DNA of 40,030 nucleotides, from NCBI GenBank assembly GCA_038230975.1, contig JBBRMF010000015.1:1-40030 (forward strand), written 5' to 3'. The translations under genes were made by a program, and so were the position numbers. The stretch is from JANXVV01 sp038230975. Lineage in GTDB: Bacteria; Planctomycetota; Phycisphaerae; Tepidisphaerales; Tepidisphaeraceae. Shown here piece by piece: positions 1-8,028 of the stretch. A model generated the notes under the pieces. That model saw only the letters and a program-made list of their open reading frames with translations, had not been told where the DNA came from and searched no databases. Positions within the stretch are counted from its first letter, which is position 1, and the number at the start of each line of letters is the position of its first letter.

Positions 1-1
1 C

Positions 2-328
2 AAAAAACGAAGCTCTCGAAGCCGCTGGATCGGCGCTGCCCGCCCCGTCGGGGTCATTGTGGTGGATGATGGCGCTGTATGCGCACTGGTCGAAAAGAAT
101 CGCAGCCTTCTACCGGCAGGCGTGATGCGCGTCGAAGGTGATTTTAAACGTGGCGACCTTGTTGCGATTCAATCGCCGTCGGGAACGATGATTGCCCGTG
201 GATTGAGCAATTATGGGGCGGACCAGATTGAACTGGTGCGCGGCCGCAAGACCGCGGAAGTTCGCGAGCTACTGGGTGAAGCAGCTTACGATGAGGTGGT
301 TCACCGGGATAATCTCGTTGTCGATTGA
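2..328 (+). CDS. proB: Glutamate 5-kinase, C-terminal part (PUA domain), cut by window edge
   Basis: The frame is open from the window edge to a stop at 326-328, so only the last ~108 residues are present. They begin with SSRSRWIGAARPVG, followed by VVDDGAVCALVEKNRSLLPAGV and a GDL..I.S..G..IARGL.NY segment. This is the linker and PUA domain that follow the kinase domain in ProB. The family phosphorylates glutamate to gamma-glutamyl phosphate, the first step of proline synthesis; the PUA domain is not catalytic. The GTG at 59 is internal, not a start. No hairpin terminator is seen in the 140 bp downstream. Identity is confident although the catalytic domain lies outside the window. Confidence 0.9.
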   Translation, partial: KKRSSRSRWIGAARPVGVIVVDDGAVCALVEKNRSLLPAGVMRVEGDFKRGDLVAIQSPSGTMIARGLSNYGADQIELVRGRKTAEVRELLGEAAYDEVVHRDNLVVD

Positions 329-471
329 TTGTAGAATTGTCCTAACATTCGCAAATCCGGCGTGTCTCTTACACTGAAGTATCATTGCTACCGCGACATG
401 GGCCGGCAGACCCCACGAGAATGCGGTGGCATGGCAAAGACACAATACGCCTGCCTGAAAGGATTTGCGCC

Positions 472-843
472 ATGAAAAATAGTGCCGTCAAAGCGATCCT
501 TGGAACGCTCGTACTGGGGTTGATCCCCACGTTCGCATACGCCGATCGACGGGGTTACGATCGTCACGACCGACACGAACATCATGACCGCTATGAACAT
601 CGCGATTATCATGATCATTATCGCGGGCATAGCGGCTTTGAGTTCTCGTTCGGGTTTGGGTCATCCAACTACTACCCTCAAAACCGAAGCTATTACTACG
701 AGCAGTCTTATCCGAGCTATTCGTATCGGTATGTACCGGACGACTACTGTGCCCCGGACTATTACTATGCCCCCTCGGTGCGCTACTACGAATACGACCG
801 GCCCACTTATCGGTATAGCGGTGGTTACTACTATCGCCGTTAA
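472..843 (+). CDS. Small exported Tyr/His/Arg-rich protein of unknown function
   Basis: The 123-residue product starts at ATG 472, chosen because AAAGGA lies about 9 nt upstream and a signal peptide begins there (MKNSAVKAILGTLVLGLIPT, then a likely cut after FAYA). A longer in-frame start at 385 would bury the signal peptide. The mature part has a His/Asp/Arg stretch (residues ~25-55) and then a Tyr-rich region in which Tyr occurs every few residues, with two Cys. No enzymatic motif is visible. The composition resembles low-complexity exported or cell-wall proteins; the His/Asp-rich block could bind metal, but that is a guess. It stands alone between proB and the convergent efp. Confidence 0.7.
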   Translation: MKNSAVKAILGTLVLGLIPTFAYADRRGYDRHDRHEHHDRYEHRDYHDHYRGHSGFEFSFGFGSSNYYPQNRSYYYEQSYPSYSYRYVPDDYCAPDYYYAPSVRYYEYDRPTYRYSGGYYYRR

Positions 844-910
844 TCATCACTCGTTCAGACGTTGCAGAAGGACTTGCAACACCTAAACAAAACGACATAC
901 CTGGCGCATG

Positions 911-945
911 AAAAAGCGGCGACCCTCAAAAAGGGTCGCCGCTTT
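911..945 (-). terminator. Rho-independent terminator of efp
   Basis: A perfect 14-bp inverted repeat (AAAGCGGCGACCCT at 913-926 with its complement at 932-945) encloses a 5-nt loop. On the minus strand the stem is followed by TTTTT. It lies 22 bp past the efp stop codon. It may also stop plus-strand reading from the 472-843 gene, though that side lacks a clear T-tract. Confidence 0.85.
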
Positions 946-967
946 CATTTCGATGTTGCGGTCTGGT

Positions 968-1522
968 TCAAGCGCGGCTCATGTAACCGCCACTTTCCGT
1001 ACTGATGCGGATAATTTCACCGACTTCGATAAATGGCGGCACGCGGGTCTTCAATCCGGTTTCCAACTCCGCATCTTTCTGCTGGTTGGTGGCCGTGGCT
1101 CCCTTGAGGGCCGGCTGGGTATCTGTCACCTTCAGGTCAACCGTCTTCGGCAAATCGTAGCTGACGATCTTGCCTTCATGGAACATCGCCTTCAACGGTG
1201 TGTTCGGCTTCAAATACAAAATATCGTCCCCGAACACCGACTTGGGAATCGTCTCCTGCTCGAAGCTTTCCATATCCATCAGGACATGGCCTACATTGTC
1301 TGAATACAAATACTCGACGTCGCGTGTGTCAAGGTTGGTCGTCTCGATGTCATCGGTTGCGCCGACGCGTTTGTCGATGATCGTGTCTTTGGTCACGTCG
1401 CGCATTTTGAATTGCACTTTGGCGCGCAAGTTCCCTGGGGTATTGTGGTCGGCATTGGTGACGACATACAACTTGCCATCCACGATAATCGCCTGTCCGC
1501 GTCGGACTTCACTCGCTCGCAT
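968..1522 (-). CDS. efp: Elongation factor P (EF-P)
   Basis: The 184-residue product has the full three-domain EF-P length. The N-terminal KOW-like domain starts MRASEVRRGQAIIVDGKLY, the middle OB domain contains YLYSDNVGHVLMDMESFEQ, and the C-terminal domain contains KTVDLKVTDTQPALKG and ends in GYMSRA. EF-P enters the ribosomal E site and relieves stalling at proline stretches. The start has AAGGA about 7 nt upstream. Unusually, the loop that carries the modified Lys34 in E. coli (PGKG) reads T28-P-G-N31-L-R33 here, so Asn occupies the tip and Arg33 is the nearest basic residue. A variant EF-P or EfpL-like subfamily is possible. The gene is monocistronic with its own terminator and divergent from the DUF1275 gene. 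Confidence 0.93.
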   Translation of the reverse strand: MRASEVRRGQAIIVDGKLYVVTNADHNTPGNLRAKVQFKMRDVTKDTIIDKRVGATDDIETTNLDTRDVEYLYSDNVGHVLMDMESFEQETIPKSVFGDDILYLKPNTPLKAMFHEGKIVSYDLPKTVDLKVTDTQPALKGATATNQQKDAELETGLKTRVPPFIEVGEIIRISTESGGYMSRA

Positions 1523-1696
1523 ATTCGTTCCTTATCGCTATTGAAATTCCCGCGCCTGAATCGATCTTCTGAATCTCGATTCAATGACTTCAACCGGGAA
1601 ACCATCTCTAAATTTACTTCCAAAGGTTAAAAAGGGCAAGCGATCGCCTGAGCTTGTTGTTGTTGCCCGCGAATTGTCGACAATCATTTCACAGCC

Positions 1697-2902
1697 ATGC
1701 TTTCCGCCAGAGCCTATTCATTCCATCAGCAGTCGAAGCTGGCGATCAGCCTTTCGTGGATTGGCGGCTACACCAACATCGTCACCCTGCTTACCTGCGG
1801 TTGGGTTTCATCGCATGTCACCGGACCCACCACCTGGTTCGGCCGCGTGCTTGTCGAAGGGTCCGGCCCGGTCGGATCGAGCACCCGAACGGCCGTGTAC
1901 TTCGGGTTTGTCATCTTCGTTTTCTGGCTCGGGGCGGTTCTGTCGGCGGTGATGACCGAGGGCGCGGAACGAATGGGGATCGCCAGTAAATTCGTGCTTC
2001 CCATGGCCGTCGAAGCCGCGCTGCTCGCGTTGTTTTCTCTGACGATTTCCCTCTACAGCCCGGAGCAACTTCAGAATTCATTTGCGCTTTACACCGCCAG
2101 CGGTTTGGCCTGCCTGGCGATGGGGCTGCAAAATGCCACGATCACAAAAATCAGCGGAGCCGTCGTTCGCACGACGCACGTTACGGGCGTCATCACCGAT
2201 CTTGGTCTCGAAGGCGTTCAATACCTTTTCTGGTTTTTCGACCAGGCGCGCGGCCGCAGTTGGAAGCGAAAGGGAAGGCTGCTGAAAGTCTCTCAACGTC
2301 ATCCGGCCATGCTGCGACTATTGCTGCTGGCCTCGATCTTCGGTTCATTTCTGCTGGGAGCCGTCGCCGGAACTTTTGTATTTCACCATCGGCCATCCCT
2401 GGCAATGCTGCTGCCGATCGGATTCCTCTGCTTCATTATTTTCCGGGACTACTGGCGACCCATCGCCACCGTGCGCGAACTGGATCTTCTCAGCGACCCG
2501 GAGCTTAAAGTCTATGGCATCCTCCATTCCCTGCTTCCCCCGACGCTGGGGATCTATCGGCTGGCCGCCCATCAGCATTCCGGCGGTCTTCGCGCTCCGA
2601 ATTTTCAGGCCTGGGCCGAGCATTTGCCCGAACGCTGGAAGGTCGTGATTCTGGCCGTCACCCCGTTGATGCATCTCGATGAAAACGCCCTGCTGAATCT
2701 CGAAGCCGCCCTGAAACGGCTGGACAATGACCAACGCCAACTCATCCTCTGCGGCGTCAGTACCAAGCAATATAAAGTGCTGGATCACCATCGCATCACC
2801 GACCGAATCGGCGCTGAAAACATCTGCGTCGATCTCGAATTCGCCATTGCGCGCGGGATTAATCTCACGCGAAATGAGAGCAAAAAAGTAACCGCAAAGT
2901 GA
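1697..2902 (+). CDS. DUF1275 (YoaK-type) membrane protein with C-terminal STAS-like domain
   Basis: The 401-residue product has two parts. Residues ~12-255 form a hydrophobic region with family-like motifs: SWIGGYTNIVTL...SSHVTGPTTWFG near the N terminus and MGLQNATITKISGAVVRTTH followed by VTG in the middle, as in DUF1275/UPF0700 proteins. About six to seven membrane segments are visible. Residues ~285-395 are soluble; the pattern WKVVILAVTPLMHLDENALL...LEAALKRL...LILCGVS suggests a STAS fold like the tail of SulP anion transporters. DUF1275 function is poorly known, so transport is only an inference. No good ribosome-binding site precedes ATG 1697, and the start could shift a few codons. 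Confidence 0.75.
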   Translation: MLSARAYSFHQQSKLAISLSWIGGYTNIVTLLTCGWVSSHVTGPTTWFGRVLVEGSGPVGSSTRTAVYFGFVIFVFWLGAVLSAVMTEGAERMGIASKFVLPMAVEAALLALFSLTISLYSPEQLQNSFALYTASGLACLAMGLQNATITKISGAVVRTTHVTGVITDLGLEGVQYLFWFFDQARGRSWKRKGRLLKVSQRHPAMLRLLLLASIFGSFLLGAVAGTFVFHHRPSLAMLLPIGFLCFIIFRDYWRPIATVRELDLLSDPELKVYGILHSLLPPTLGIYRLAAHQHSGGLRAPNFQAWAEHLPERWKVVILAVTPLMHLDENALLNLEAALKRLDNDQRQLILCGVSTKQYKVLDHHRITDRIGAENICVDLEFAIARGINLTRNESKKVTAK

Positions 2903-3433
2903 TTCCTCATGGAACAAAATGGAACAAAATGAAACAGATTTCGGGGTGTCGAAAAACACCTGAAAACGTTGAATTTCAGCCATTTTCAAGGGAATGTCCT
3001 ATGTTTGAGGTCGGCAGAATCCTCCGAAAGCGCACAGTCGGTGGCGCGCGGGATCTTGTCCTGAAAATACATACGTGTGGCACGCTCGGCGGGCTCTGTC
3101 CCCGCCCTCGGACTTCGACGAGCTCAGAGCTTGTGAAAAAATGGTGGCATGGGCGTCTCGCCCGTGCTTTCTTCGGAAGTAGACGCGCGCGAGACGCCCA
3201 TGCCACCTGAAAATTCTCAAGCCCTCAGTCGAGTCGTGCTCGGGGTGACACTCCTGAAAATCCTCAGCCGGCCTTACATAGCTCATGGTAATGCAAACGG
3301 TTGATACTTAGTTGCCGTTAATATTCCTCAGAATTAGTTTGCTATGAGTAAAGCCGACGGTTAGCAACGTAGCTTCTGACTTGGTCGCGGGCCAAGTGCA
3401 TCTCGAACGACATTCCCCAAAGGAGAGAGAGAA
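2903..3433. other. Repeat-bearing intergenic region
   Basis: These 531 bp separate the DUF1275 and PEP-CTERM genes. No credible gene is seen; open frames here translate the dispersed repeats. A 96-bp hairpin element occupies 3128-3223. It sits inside a partly palindromic stretch (about 3100-3250) that becomes continuous when the element is removed. The last ~130 bp lead into the PEP-CTERM gene and should hold its promoter, but I cannot assign -35/-10 boxes. Confidence 0.6.
3128..3223 (+). repeat. 96-bp palindromic MITE-like element (family A), copy 1
   Basis: The left end AGCTTGTGAAAAAATGGTGG is mirrored by the right end, whose complement begins GGCTTGAGAATTTTCAGGTG. The core is a long hairpin (GGTGGCATGGGCGTCTCGCC against its complement). 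CTCAG at 3123-3127 and again at 3224-3228 looks like a target duplication. Copies of exactly the same length lie at 17560 and 36422, with shorter remnants near 9328 and 29260. No transposase is encoded in it. Confidence 0.8.
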
Positions 3434-4087
3434 ATGTCTCGATCATTTTTCATGTGTGGAGTTTGCGCCTTGATTTTAGGTCAACAGGCGCCATCGGCCA
3501 ATGCGGCGTTGATTTTAAACGGAAGTTTTGAATCGCCAGGACTTTTACTGCATCAGGCTGTAATCGCTCCGGTCAATGCCATATGGACATTTACCAGCCC
3601 ATCAGGAATCAATAATCCGCCCGGTGAACCCATTCCCGGTCAGGGAGATTACGCCGGGTACGCTGCGCCCGACGGCGCGCAATATGGATTCATCCAAGCC
3701 GGTCTTGGCCAACGCGGAACGATCAGCCAACAGATTGTTTTGCCAGTTTCCGGTCAATATCGCCTTACCTTTATGGAAGCGGGACGACCACTTCAGAACT
3801 TCACGCTCCCGACCGGTGGCGATCAGTCCTACGCCATCACCCTCGGAGGTGCCAACATAGCGACGTTGGCAAGTACGACCGGCGACCAATTTACAAGTCG
3901 CACGGTTGACTTTACTGCCACAGCAGGCACCTTCCCATTAACTTTTGCCGCATTAGGTGCTCTCAATCAGGACAATACGACATTCATTGACAATGTCGCG
4001 CTGACGGCAATTCCAGAGCCGGGAATGTTCGCTGCGATTGGCTTGGGTTGCATGGCGCTAATCAGGCCACGACGGAAGACTGCATAA
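3434..4087 (+). CDS. PEP-CTERM sorting domain protein, exported
   Basis: The 217-residue product has AAAGGAGAGAGAG just upstream of ATG 3434. A signal peptide runs to about ANA (residue 24). The mature part is a beta-rich domain (LILNGSFESPG... near its start, DNTTFIDNVALTAI near its end) like the jelly-roll carbohydrate-binding folds found in this protein class. The C terminus is a PEP-CTERM signal: IPEPGMF, a short hydrophobic helix (AAIGLGCMALI) and basic RPRRK. Such proteins are exported and processed by exosortase, and are usually tied to exopolysaccharide or biofilm. No exosortase gene is in the window. A strong terminator follows 43 bp after the stop. Confidence 0.85.
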   Translation: MSRSFFMCGVCALILGQQAPSANAALILNGSFESPGLLLHQAVIAPVNAIWTFTSPSGINNPPGEPIPGQGDYAGYAAPDGAQYGFIQAGLGQRGTISQQIVLPVSGQYRLTFMEAGRPLQNFTLPTGGDQSYAITLGGANIATLASTTGDQFTSRTVDFTATAGTFPLTFAALGALNQDNTTFIDNVALTAIPEPGMFAAIGLGCMALIRPRRKTA

Positions 4088-4130
4088 TGTAATGCCAAGG
4101 CCGTTCGCTGTTCGCGACGAGACTGAAATC

Positions 4131-4180
4131 AGGTGTCTTGCCAAAGATGTTTGATCATCTGCGGCAAGACACCTTTTTTT
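4131..4180 (+). terminator. Rho-independent terminator of the PEP-CTERM gene
   Basis: A 12-bp stem (AGGTGTCTTGCC at 4131-4142 with its complement at 4163-4174) is followed by an unbroken run of T. A small inner helix (GATG/CATC) lies in the loop. It also lies just beyond the 3' end of the convergent glycosyltransferase gene. Confidence 0.85.
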
Positions 4181-4187
4181 GTTGCCT

Positions 4188-6830
4188 TTACTCGGCCAAC
4201 ATTTTATCGAACTGCAGCGCGATCTCTTGCCCGTACCAATTGGCGTTTAGGAAATGGGGCTTTTCAGCGAGTTTTCTTCGGATTGCTTCGCGCATTTTAA
4301 GACGTGCTTCTTTATCGGTGGCCAACTCAGTAGTAAGCCGCAGATATTCTTCCACATCTTTCGCGATCAAATCGTTCAGTCCAAGGTTGCGTAGGAGAGC
4401 GGCGGCTTGATCGAATCGCTGGTGTTCTCCAGCCATGGCGACCGTCGGGAGTGATGCCTGCAACGCGTCAATAATCGACGTTGCTCCGGCATAAGGGAAT
4501 GAATCGACATACACATCGGCAAGGGCAAGAAGGGGCGGAATATCCGACGGGCTTGGGAATGGAGCTGCAACGACAAGTTGCGACGGCGAGACGCCTTGTT
4601 TTTGGAAAGCCGCGTGCATGTCATGCAAAAACGGATTAACCGCATACGAGTTGCTCCACGATGGTCCGAAAGGAAACAGAACCAGCACCGAACCGGGGAC
4701 ACGGGCAACCATCTTCGCCCAGGTGTCGCGAAGTTCCGGAATGATCTTGAAGAAATTCGCGCCGGCCATAAAAACTAATGCGTCGGCACTGATTCCCAGC
4801 TTTTTGCGGTCAAGTTGTTGGCCTGACGCTGGAGGTCGCATCGGAAAACTAAAGCACATCCCCGGATCAGGTAACAAGCCGACCTTTTCCGTATAGCCCG
4901 CCTGCACTTGTTCCTGCGACCGACCCGCACCGGCAACAAGGTAATGTGTCATTGCTTTTAAACCGGTCGTCACCGGCGAGTTGAGAGAAGTCAGTTGTAC
5001 GCGCCCCAGGCGATGGGCCGCCAGCACCACAAGTCCGTGCGTGACGGCAGTAAGATTTGTACCGAAGAACATCACATCAAGATCGTGAGAGCGGATCGTC
5101 TCAACCTGCGAGCGCACATCGGCTTTCAAAATCACAAAATGGTCTGCTCTCGAACGGCAATATTGCTCGATATCCGAGTTGTTTGAGTTCAACACGTACA
5201 ACACAATTTCAAATCGGGAACGATCGAGGTGTTCGAAAAGTGAAAGTGCGGTATACGTTTCAGTGTGATGATGGAATTGCATCTGTGCAATTCCAATTCG
5301 AACCTTGCGATTTGCCGGTCGCTGCTCCGGCGGAACGAATGTGTGTTCGAGGACAAGTCCTTGCGATCGCAGCGCGCGCTCCAGGATGCTTCCACGCTGA
5401 CTCATTATGTCTTTCAGATCGCCCGGGCTGAAATAGACCGGAATCACGTTGATCCCCGACGCGACGGCAAGTGCAAATTGTCCCGCTTTGGCAGACTCGT
5501 CATTCGCAATGTAGTCAGACAACTGCTTTAAGAGCTGGCGATAGAACTTTGCGTATTCCGCCACTTCGCCGGTTTCACGGAAAATCTCCGGTGCCTGCAA
5601 TGCGTAGCGAGTCCAGTCCTCTCTGAGCCAGCCAGGGACTGTGTCAAATGTGGTTTTGACCGGAACGCAATGCGGATCAAAGTACAGCATGCCGGCCAAG
5701 AGCGCGCCAATGCCACCGGCTTTTGAGCAGGCCGCGCCGATCGTTTGCTTTTGTGCCTCTTCGAATGGCAAAGAAGCCACGGGCAATTTGCGGGCAAATC
5801 CGAGCGCTCGCTGCGCTCTTCCACCCTCATTTTCATAAAGAGACTGCAAATGAGCCGGGTCAGAAATCGTATGCCAAAAATCGGCCATTTGCTTACGGAT
5901 GCCCATGAGTTTTTCAGGTGGAACCTGATTCTGCGAGCTATGCCGAAGCTCATCATTCCAGCGGGTGGCTTCATAACAGATCGGAATGATCGCGATTTCC
6001 GCAGATTTCTGCGGCATCGAAGTCGCGTCCGATCGGGCGGGAACGTACATCTTGGGACGGCGCTCAATTGATTGAAGAAAACGGTGCAGCTCGTCTTGGG
6101 ACGTGAGATATTGCAGCGGACTGCCGGGATACTCCCAAAATGTCGGGCCATCATGCGACTTGAATCCCATGACCGCCTGTGGCTTGAACCGGTTGACTTC
6201 AGTCATCGCACAAGCGAACGCCCCACTTCCTTTACCTACGATTGCATCGCATCGATTCGAAATGGCTGATAACTGCACAAGATTCAAATGCGCGCAGCTG
6301 ATCAGGTTCGCTGCCTTCCAAACCGGATCGGCAGTGCAGTAAAAATTGAGTTTTGGAAATGCTTCGGCAAGCGCCCGCATGTCGTAAGTGAAACTGGATT
6401 GAAACGAGCGAACCGGCCCGTTCTCCACGTAAATCGCGTTATCAAGCACTTCGATATCCAAATGCGGAAACTCGACCATCGGCACATGACGGCTTACGAT
6501 CTGCAACGGAAGTTTGTGGGCGGCAACCTGACGGTTGTAGACCTCCACCGAGTTCTTCCACGAGGTGTGCCGAGTGTCCGGATATTGTCCAACCCAAAGG
6601 TAGATCGGATAGTGATCAGCCGGCCGAAGCTGAGTGAGATCACCCGGCTGCTTGTCGTCGTTTTCATGCGCGATCACGCGGATCGGCAGATCTTCAATGA
6701 GCACCTTATGATTTCGCCAGCATCCCCAGGTGATTTCCACATCATGACGATCGAGCACGGCTCGGACGAGCGGCTTATTGAAAATAATATCGCCGTTGTG
6801 CCAGTTATTATAGAAAAATAGCTTGACCAT
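4188..6830 (-). CDS. Large two-part glycosyltransferase; C-terminal half GT41/OGT (SPINDLY)-like
   Basis: The 880-residue product carries, at residues ~500-880, the catalytic features of the O-GlcNAc-transferase family: KVRIGIAQMQFHHHTETY, then DHLDRSRFEIVLY-like text, LTSLNSPVTTGLKAMTHYLV, the FFKIIPEL segment matching the catalytic-lobe Lys, and ADVYVDSFPYAGATSIIDAL for nucleotide-sugar binding. No TPR repeats precede it. The first ~270 residues (MVKLFFYNNWHNGDIIFNKP...) look like a separate domain, perhaps GT9-like, and the middle (~290-480) is helical and unassigned. It is probably a cytoplasmic enzyme adding sugars to a protein or surface glycan, and is the last gene of the minus-strand glycan cluster. 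Acceptor and donor are unknown. Confidence 0.75.
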   Translation of the reverse strand: MVKLFFYNNWHNGDIIFNKPLVRAVLDRHDVEITWGCWRNHKVLIEDLPIRVIAHENDDKQPGDLTQLRPADHYPIYLWVGQYPDTRHTSWKNSVEVYNRQVAAHKLPLQIVSRHVPMVEFPHLDIEVLDNAIYVENGPVRSFQSSFTYDMRALAEAFPKLNFYCTADPVWKAANLISCAHLNLVQLSAISNRCDAIVGKGSGAFACAMTEVNRFKPQAVMGFKSHDGPTFWEYPGSPLQYLTSQDELHRFLQSIERRPKMYVPARSDATSMPQKSAEIAIIPICYEATRWNDELRHSSQNQVPPEKLMGIRKQMADFWHTISDPAHLQSLYENEGGRAQRALGFARKLPVASLPFEEAQKQTIGAACSKAGGIGALLAGMLYFDPHCVPVKTTFDTVPGWLREDWTRYALQAPEIFRETGEVAEYAKFYRQLLKQLSDYIANDESAKAGQFALAVASGINVIPVYFSPGDLKDIMSQRGSILERALRSQGLVLEHTFVPPEQRPANRKVRIGIAQMQFHHHTETYTALSLFEHLDRSRFEIVLYVLNSNNSDIEQYCRSRADHFVILKADVRSQVETIRSHDLDVMFFGTNLTAVTHGLVVLAAHRLGRVQLTSLNSPVTTGLKAMTHYLVAGAGRSQEQVQAGYTEKVGLLPDPGMCFSFPMRPPASGQQLDRKKLGISADALVFMAGANFFKIIPELRDTWAKMVARVPGSVLVLFPFGPSWSNSYAVNPFLHDMHAAFQKQGVSPSQLVVAAPFPSPSDIPPLLALADVYVDSFPYAGATSIIDALQASLPTVAMAGEHQRFDQAAALLRNLGLNDLIAKDVEEYLRLTTELATDKEARLKMREAIRRKLAEKPHFLNANWYGQEIALQFDKMLAE

Positions 6831-6862
6831 ATTGTATCACCGGTGCCCGCACTAAAAGTTTT

Positions 6863-6887
6863 GTAGGGTGGGTGTACCTGCCCACCG
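6863..6887. repeat. GGGTGGGY palindrome (family C)
   Basis: GTAGGGTGGGTGTACCTGCC followed by CACC is an imperfect hairpin in the 114-bp gap between the glycosyltransferase and SDR genes. A better copy (AGGGTGGGCG-TAAT-CGCCCACCCT) lies at 20642-20665. A second small stem, CACCCG-GCAAA-CGGGTG, follows near 6900. No T-tract is present, so it is not a clear terminator. Confidence 0.5.
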
Positions 6888-6944
6888 TCCGTCCGTGTCA
6901 CCCGGCAAACGGGTGAGTGAGTAAACCCACCGTACGCCTTGCTT

Positions 6945-7907
6945 TCACAGTATTCGATCTAATTCAGCACGCACGAGGATCGTGACCATCTCCTTGAAAC
7001 TGACCGATGGCTTCCAGCCCGTGGCTTCGCGCAGTTTAGAAGCATCGCCGATCAAGGCAATGCCGCGGGCTTTTGCGATGAGCCCGGAACTTTCCTCGAC
7101 ATGGGACTTCCAATCAAGACCGACGACGCCGAAAGCGATTTCGATAAATTCCTGGACCGTATGAAGCTGCCCGGTGGCGACTACAAAATCATCGGCCTGC
7201 GGATGCCCGAGAATTCGGATCATCGCGTCGACAAAATCCGGGGCGTAGCCCCAATCGACGCGTGCCGACAAATTGCCGACGAGCAGTTTGGACTGTTGTT
7301 GCCGTTGGATTGCGACGGCGGCGCGAACGATTTTTTGCGAGAAAAAATCTCCCCGCCGTCTGGAGGACTCATGGTTGTACAGGATTCCTACCGAAGCTCG
7401 CAGCCCGTGCGCGCGGCGATAAAAACGGCAGGTGTGAATTCCGCTGACTTTGGTGATCCCGTAAACGCACTTTGGATTGAATGGCGTCAGTTCATTCTGC
7501 GGTGAATCCGGGGTGTCGCCGAAGATGTGCGAGGAAGCCGCATAGAAGATTTTTGCGGCAGGCGACTTGATGCGAATGGCTTCGAGCACATGAACCCAAC
7601 CCAGCACATGGGCTTCGTAACTTCGGCGAAAAAGATCGACGCCGCTTGAAGCGGTTCTATCTTCTGCGGAGTGATGGAAGGCGGCCAGATAATAAATCTC
7701 ATCCGGGGCAATCTGCTCGATGATGTTGGCGACTTGGACAGGGTCGAGAAGGTCCACCGATGCGGGCAAACCGGCCGGCGTGCCGAAAAGGCGAAGGGTC
7801 GTTCGGCTGATGCCGACGACGACGTTTTCATCCGTGGCTAACCGATCGAAGAGGTAGCTGCCGTCTTGCCCGTTGCTTCCGAAGATGATCGTGCGCTTCA
7901 TGGGCAT
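6945..7907 (-). CDS. NAD(P)-dependent SDR related to GDP-mannose 4,6-dehydratase
   Basis: The 320-residue product has the Rossmann start IIFGSNGQDGSYLFDRL, the YGITK catalytic Tyr/Lys pair, and NHESSRRRGDFFSQKI, closely matching the GMD substrate-binding motif NHESPRRGETF. This indicates an extended SDR acting on a GDP-sugar. In true dehydratases the active-site segment reads S-T-S-E; here it is YAASSHIFG, with His where the catalytic Glu is expected. It may therefore be a reductase or epimerase rather than a dehydratase. It is somewhat shorter than typical GMD (~345-370 residues). It lies between the C-methyltransferase and the glycosyltransferase, which supports deoxysugar synthesis. MKR at 7901 is an alternative start. 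Confidence 0.8.
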   Translation of the reverse strand: MPMKRTIIFGSNGQDGSYLFDRLATDENVVVGISRTTLRLFGTPAGLPASVDLLDPVQVANIIEQIAPDEIYYLAAFHHSAEDRTASSGVDLFRRSYEAHVLGWVHVLEAIRIKSPAAKIFYAASSHIFGDTPDSPQNELTPFNPKCVYGITKVSGIHTCRFYRRAHGLRASVGILYNHESSRRRGDFFSQKIVRAAVAIQRQQQSKLLVGNLSARVDWGYAPDFVDAMIRILGHPQADDFVVATGQLHTVQEFIEIAFGVVGLDWKSHVEESSGLIAKARGIALIGDASKLREATGWKPSVSFKEMVTILVRAELDRIL

Positions 7908-7937
7908 ACCGCTCAGGGAATTGATGCTGTAGCGTTC

Positions 7938-8013
7938 TTCGTAGGGTCCGCTTTAGCGGACGGAATGATTTTCCATTGGGAGCGATTTCGTCCGCTAAAG
8001 CGGACCCTACGAA
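7938..8013. repeat. Double copy of the GTCCGCTTTAGCGGAC palindrome (family B)
   Basis: Two family B units face each other: 7938-7962 and 7989-8013 form a perfect 25-bp inverted repeat with a 26-nt spacer, and each arm is itself palindromic (GTCCGCT/AGCGGAC). It lies between the SDR and C-methyltransferase genes. Another intact copy is at 30438, and copies split by family A are at 17546 and 36405. Confidence 0.8.
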
Positions 8014-8028
8014 AGACTGAAAATCGCT

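Noticed and set aside
385..471. In-frame extension of the Tyr-rich protein to an ATG at 385
   Set aside because: The extension would bury a clear signal peptide, and the good ribosome-binding site belongs to ATG 472.
599..621. GATTATCATGATCATTATCG resembles a Fur box
   Set aside because: It lies inside the coding sequence of a His/Asp/Tyr-rich protein, where CAT/GAT/TAT codons create such palindromes by chance.
2899..3286. Several short open frames on both strands
   Set aside because: They are translations of the family A hairpin and its palindromic surroundings (HGRLAR and DAHAT-type peptides), not genes.
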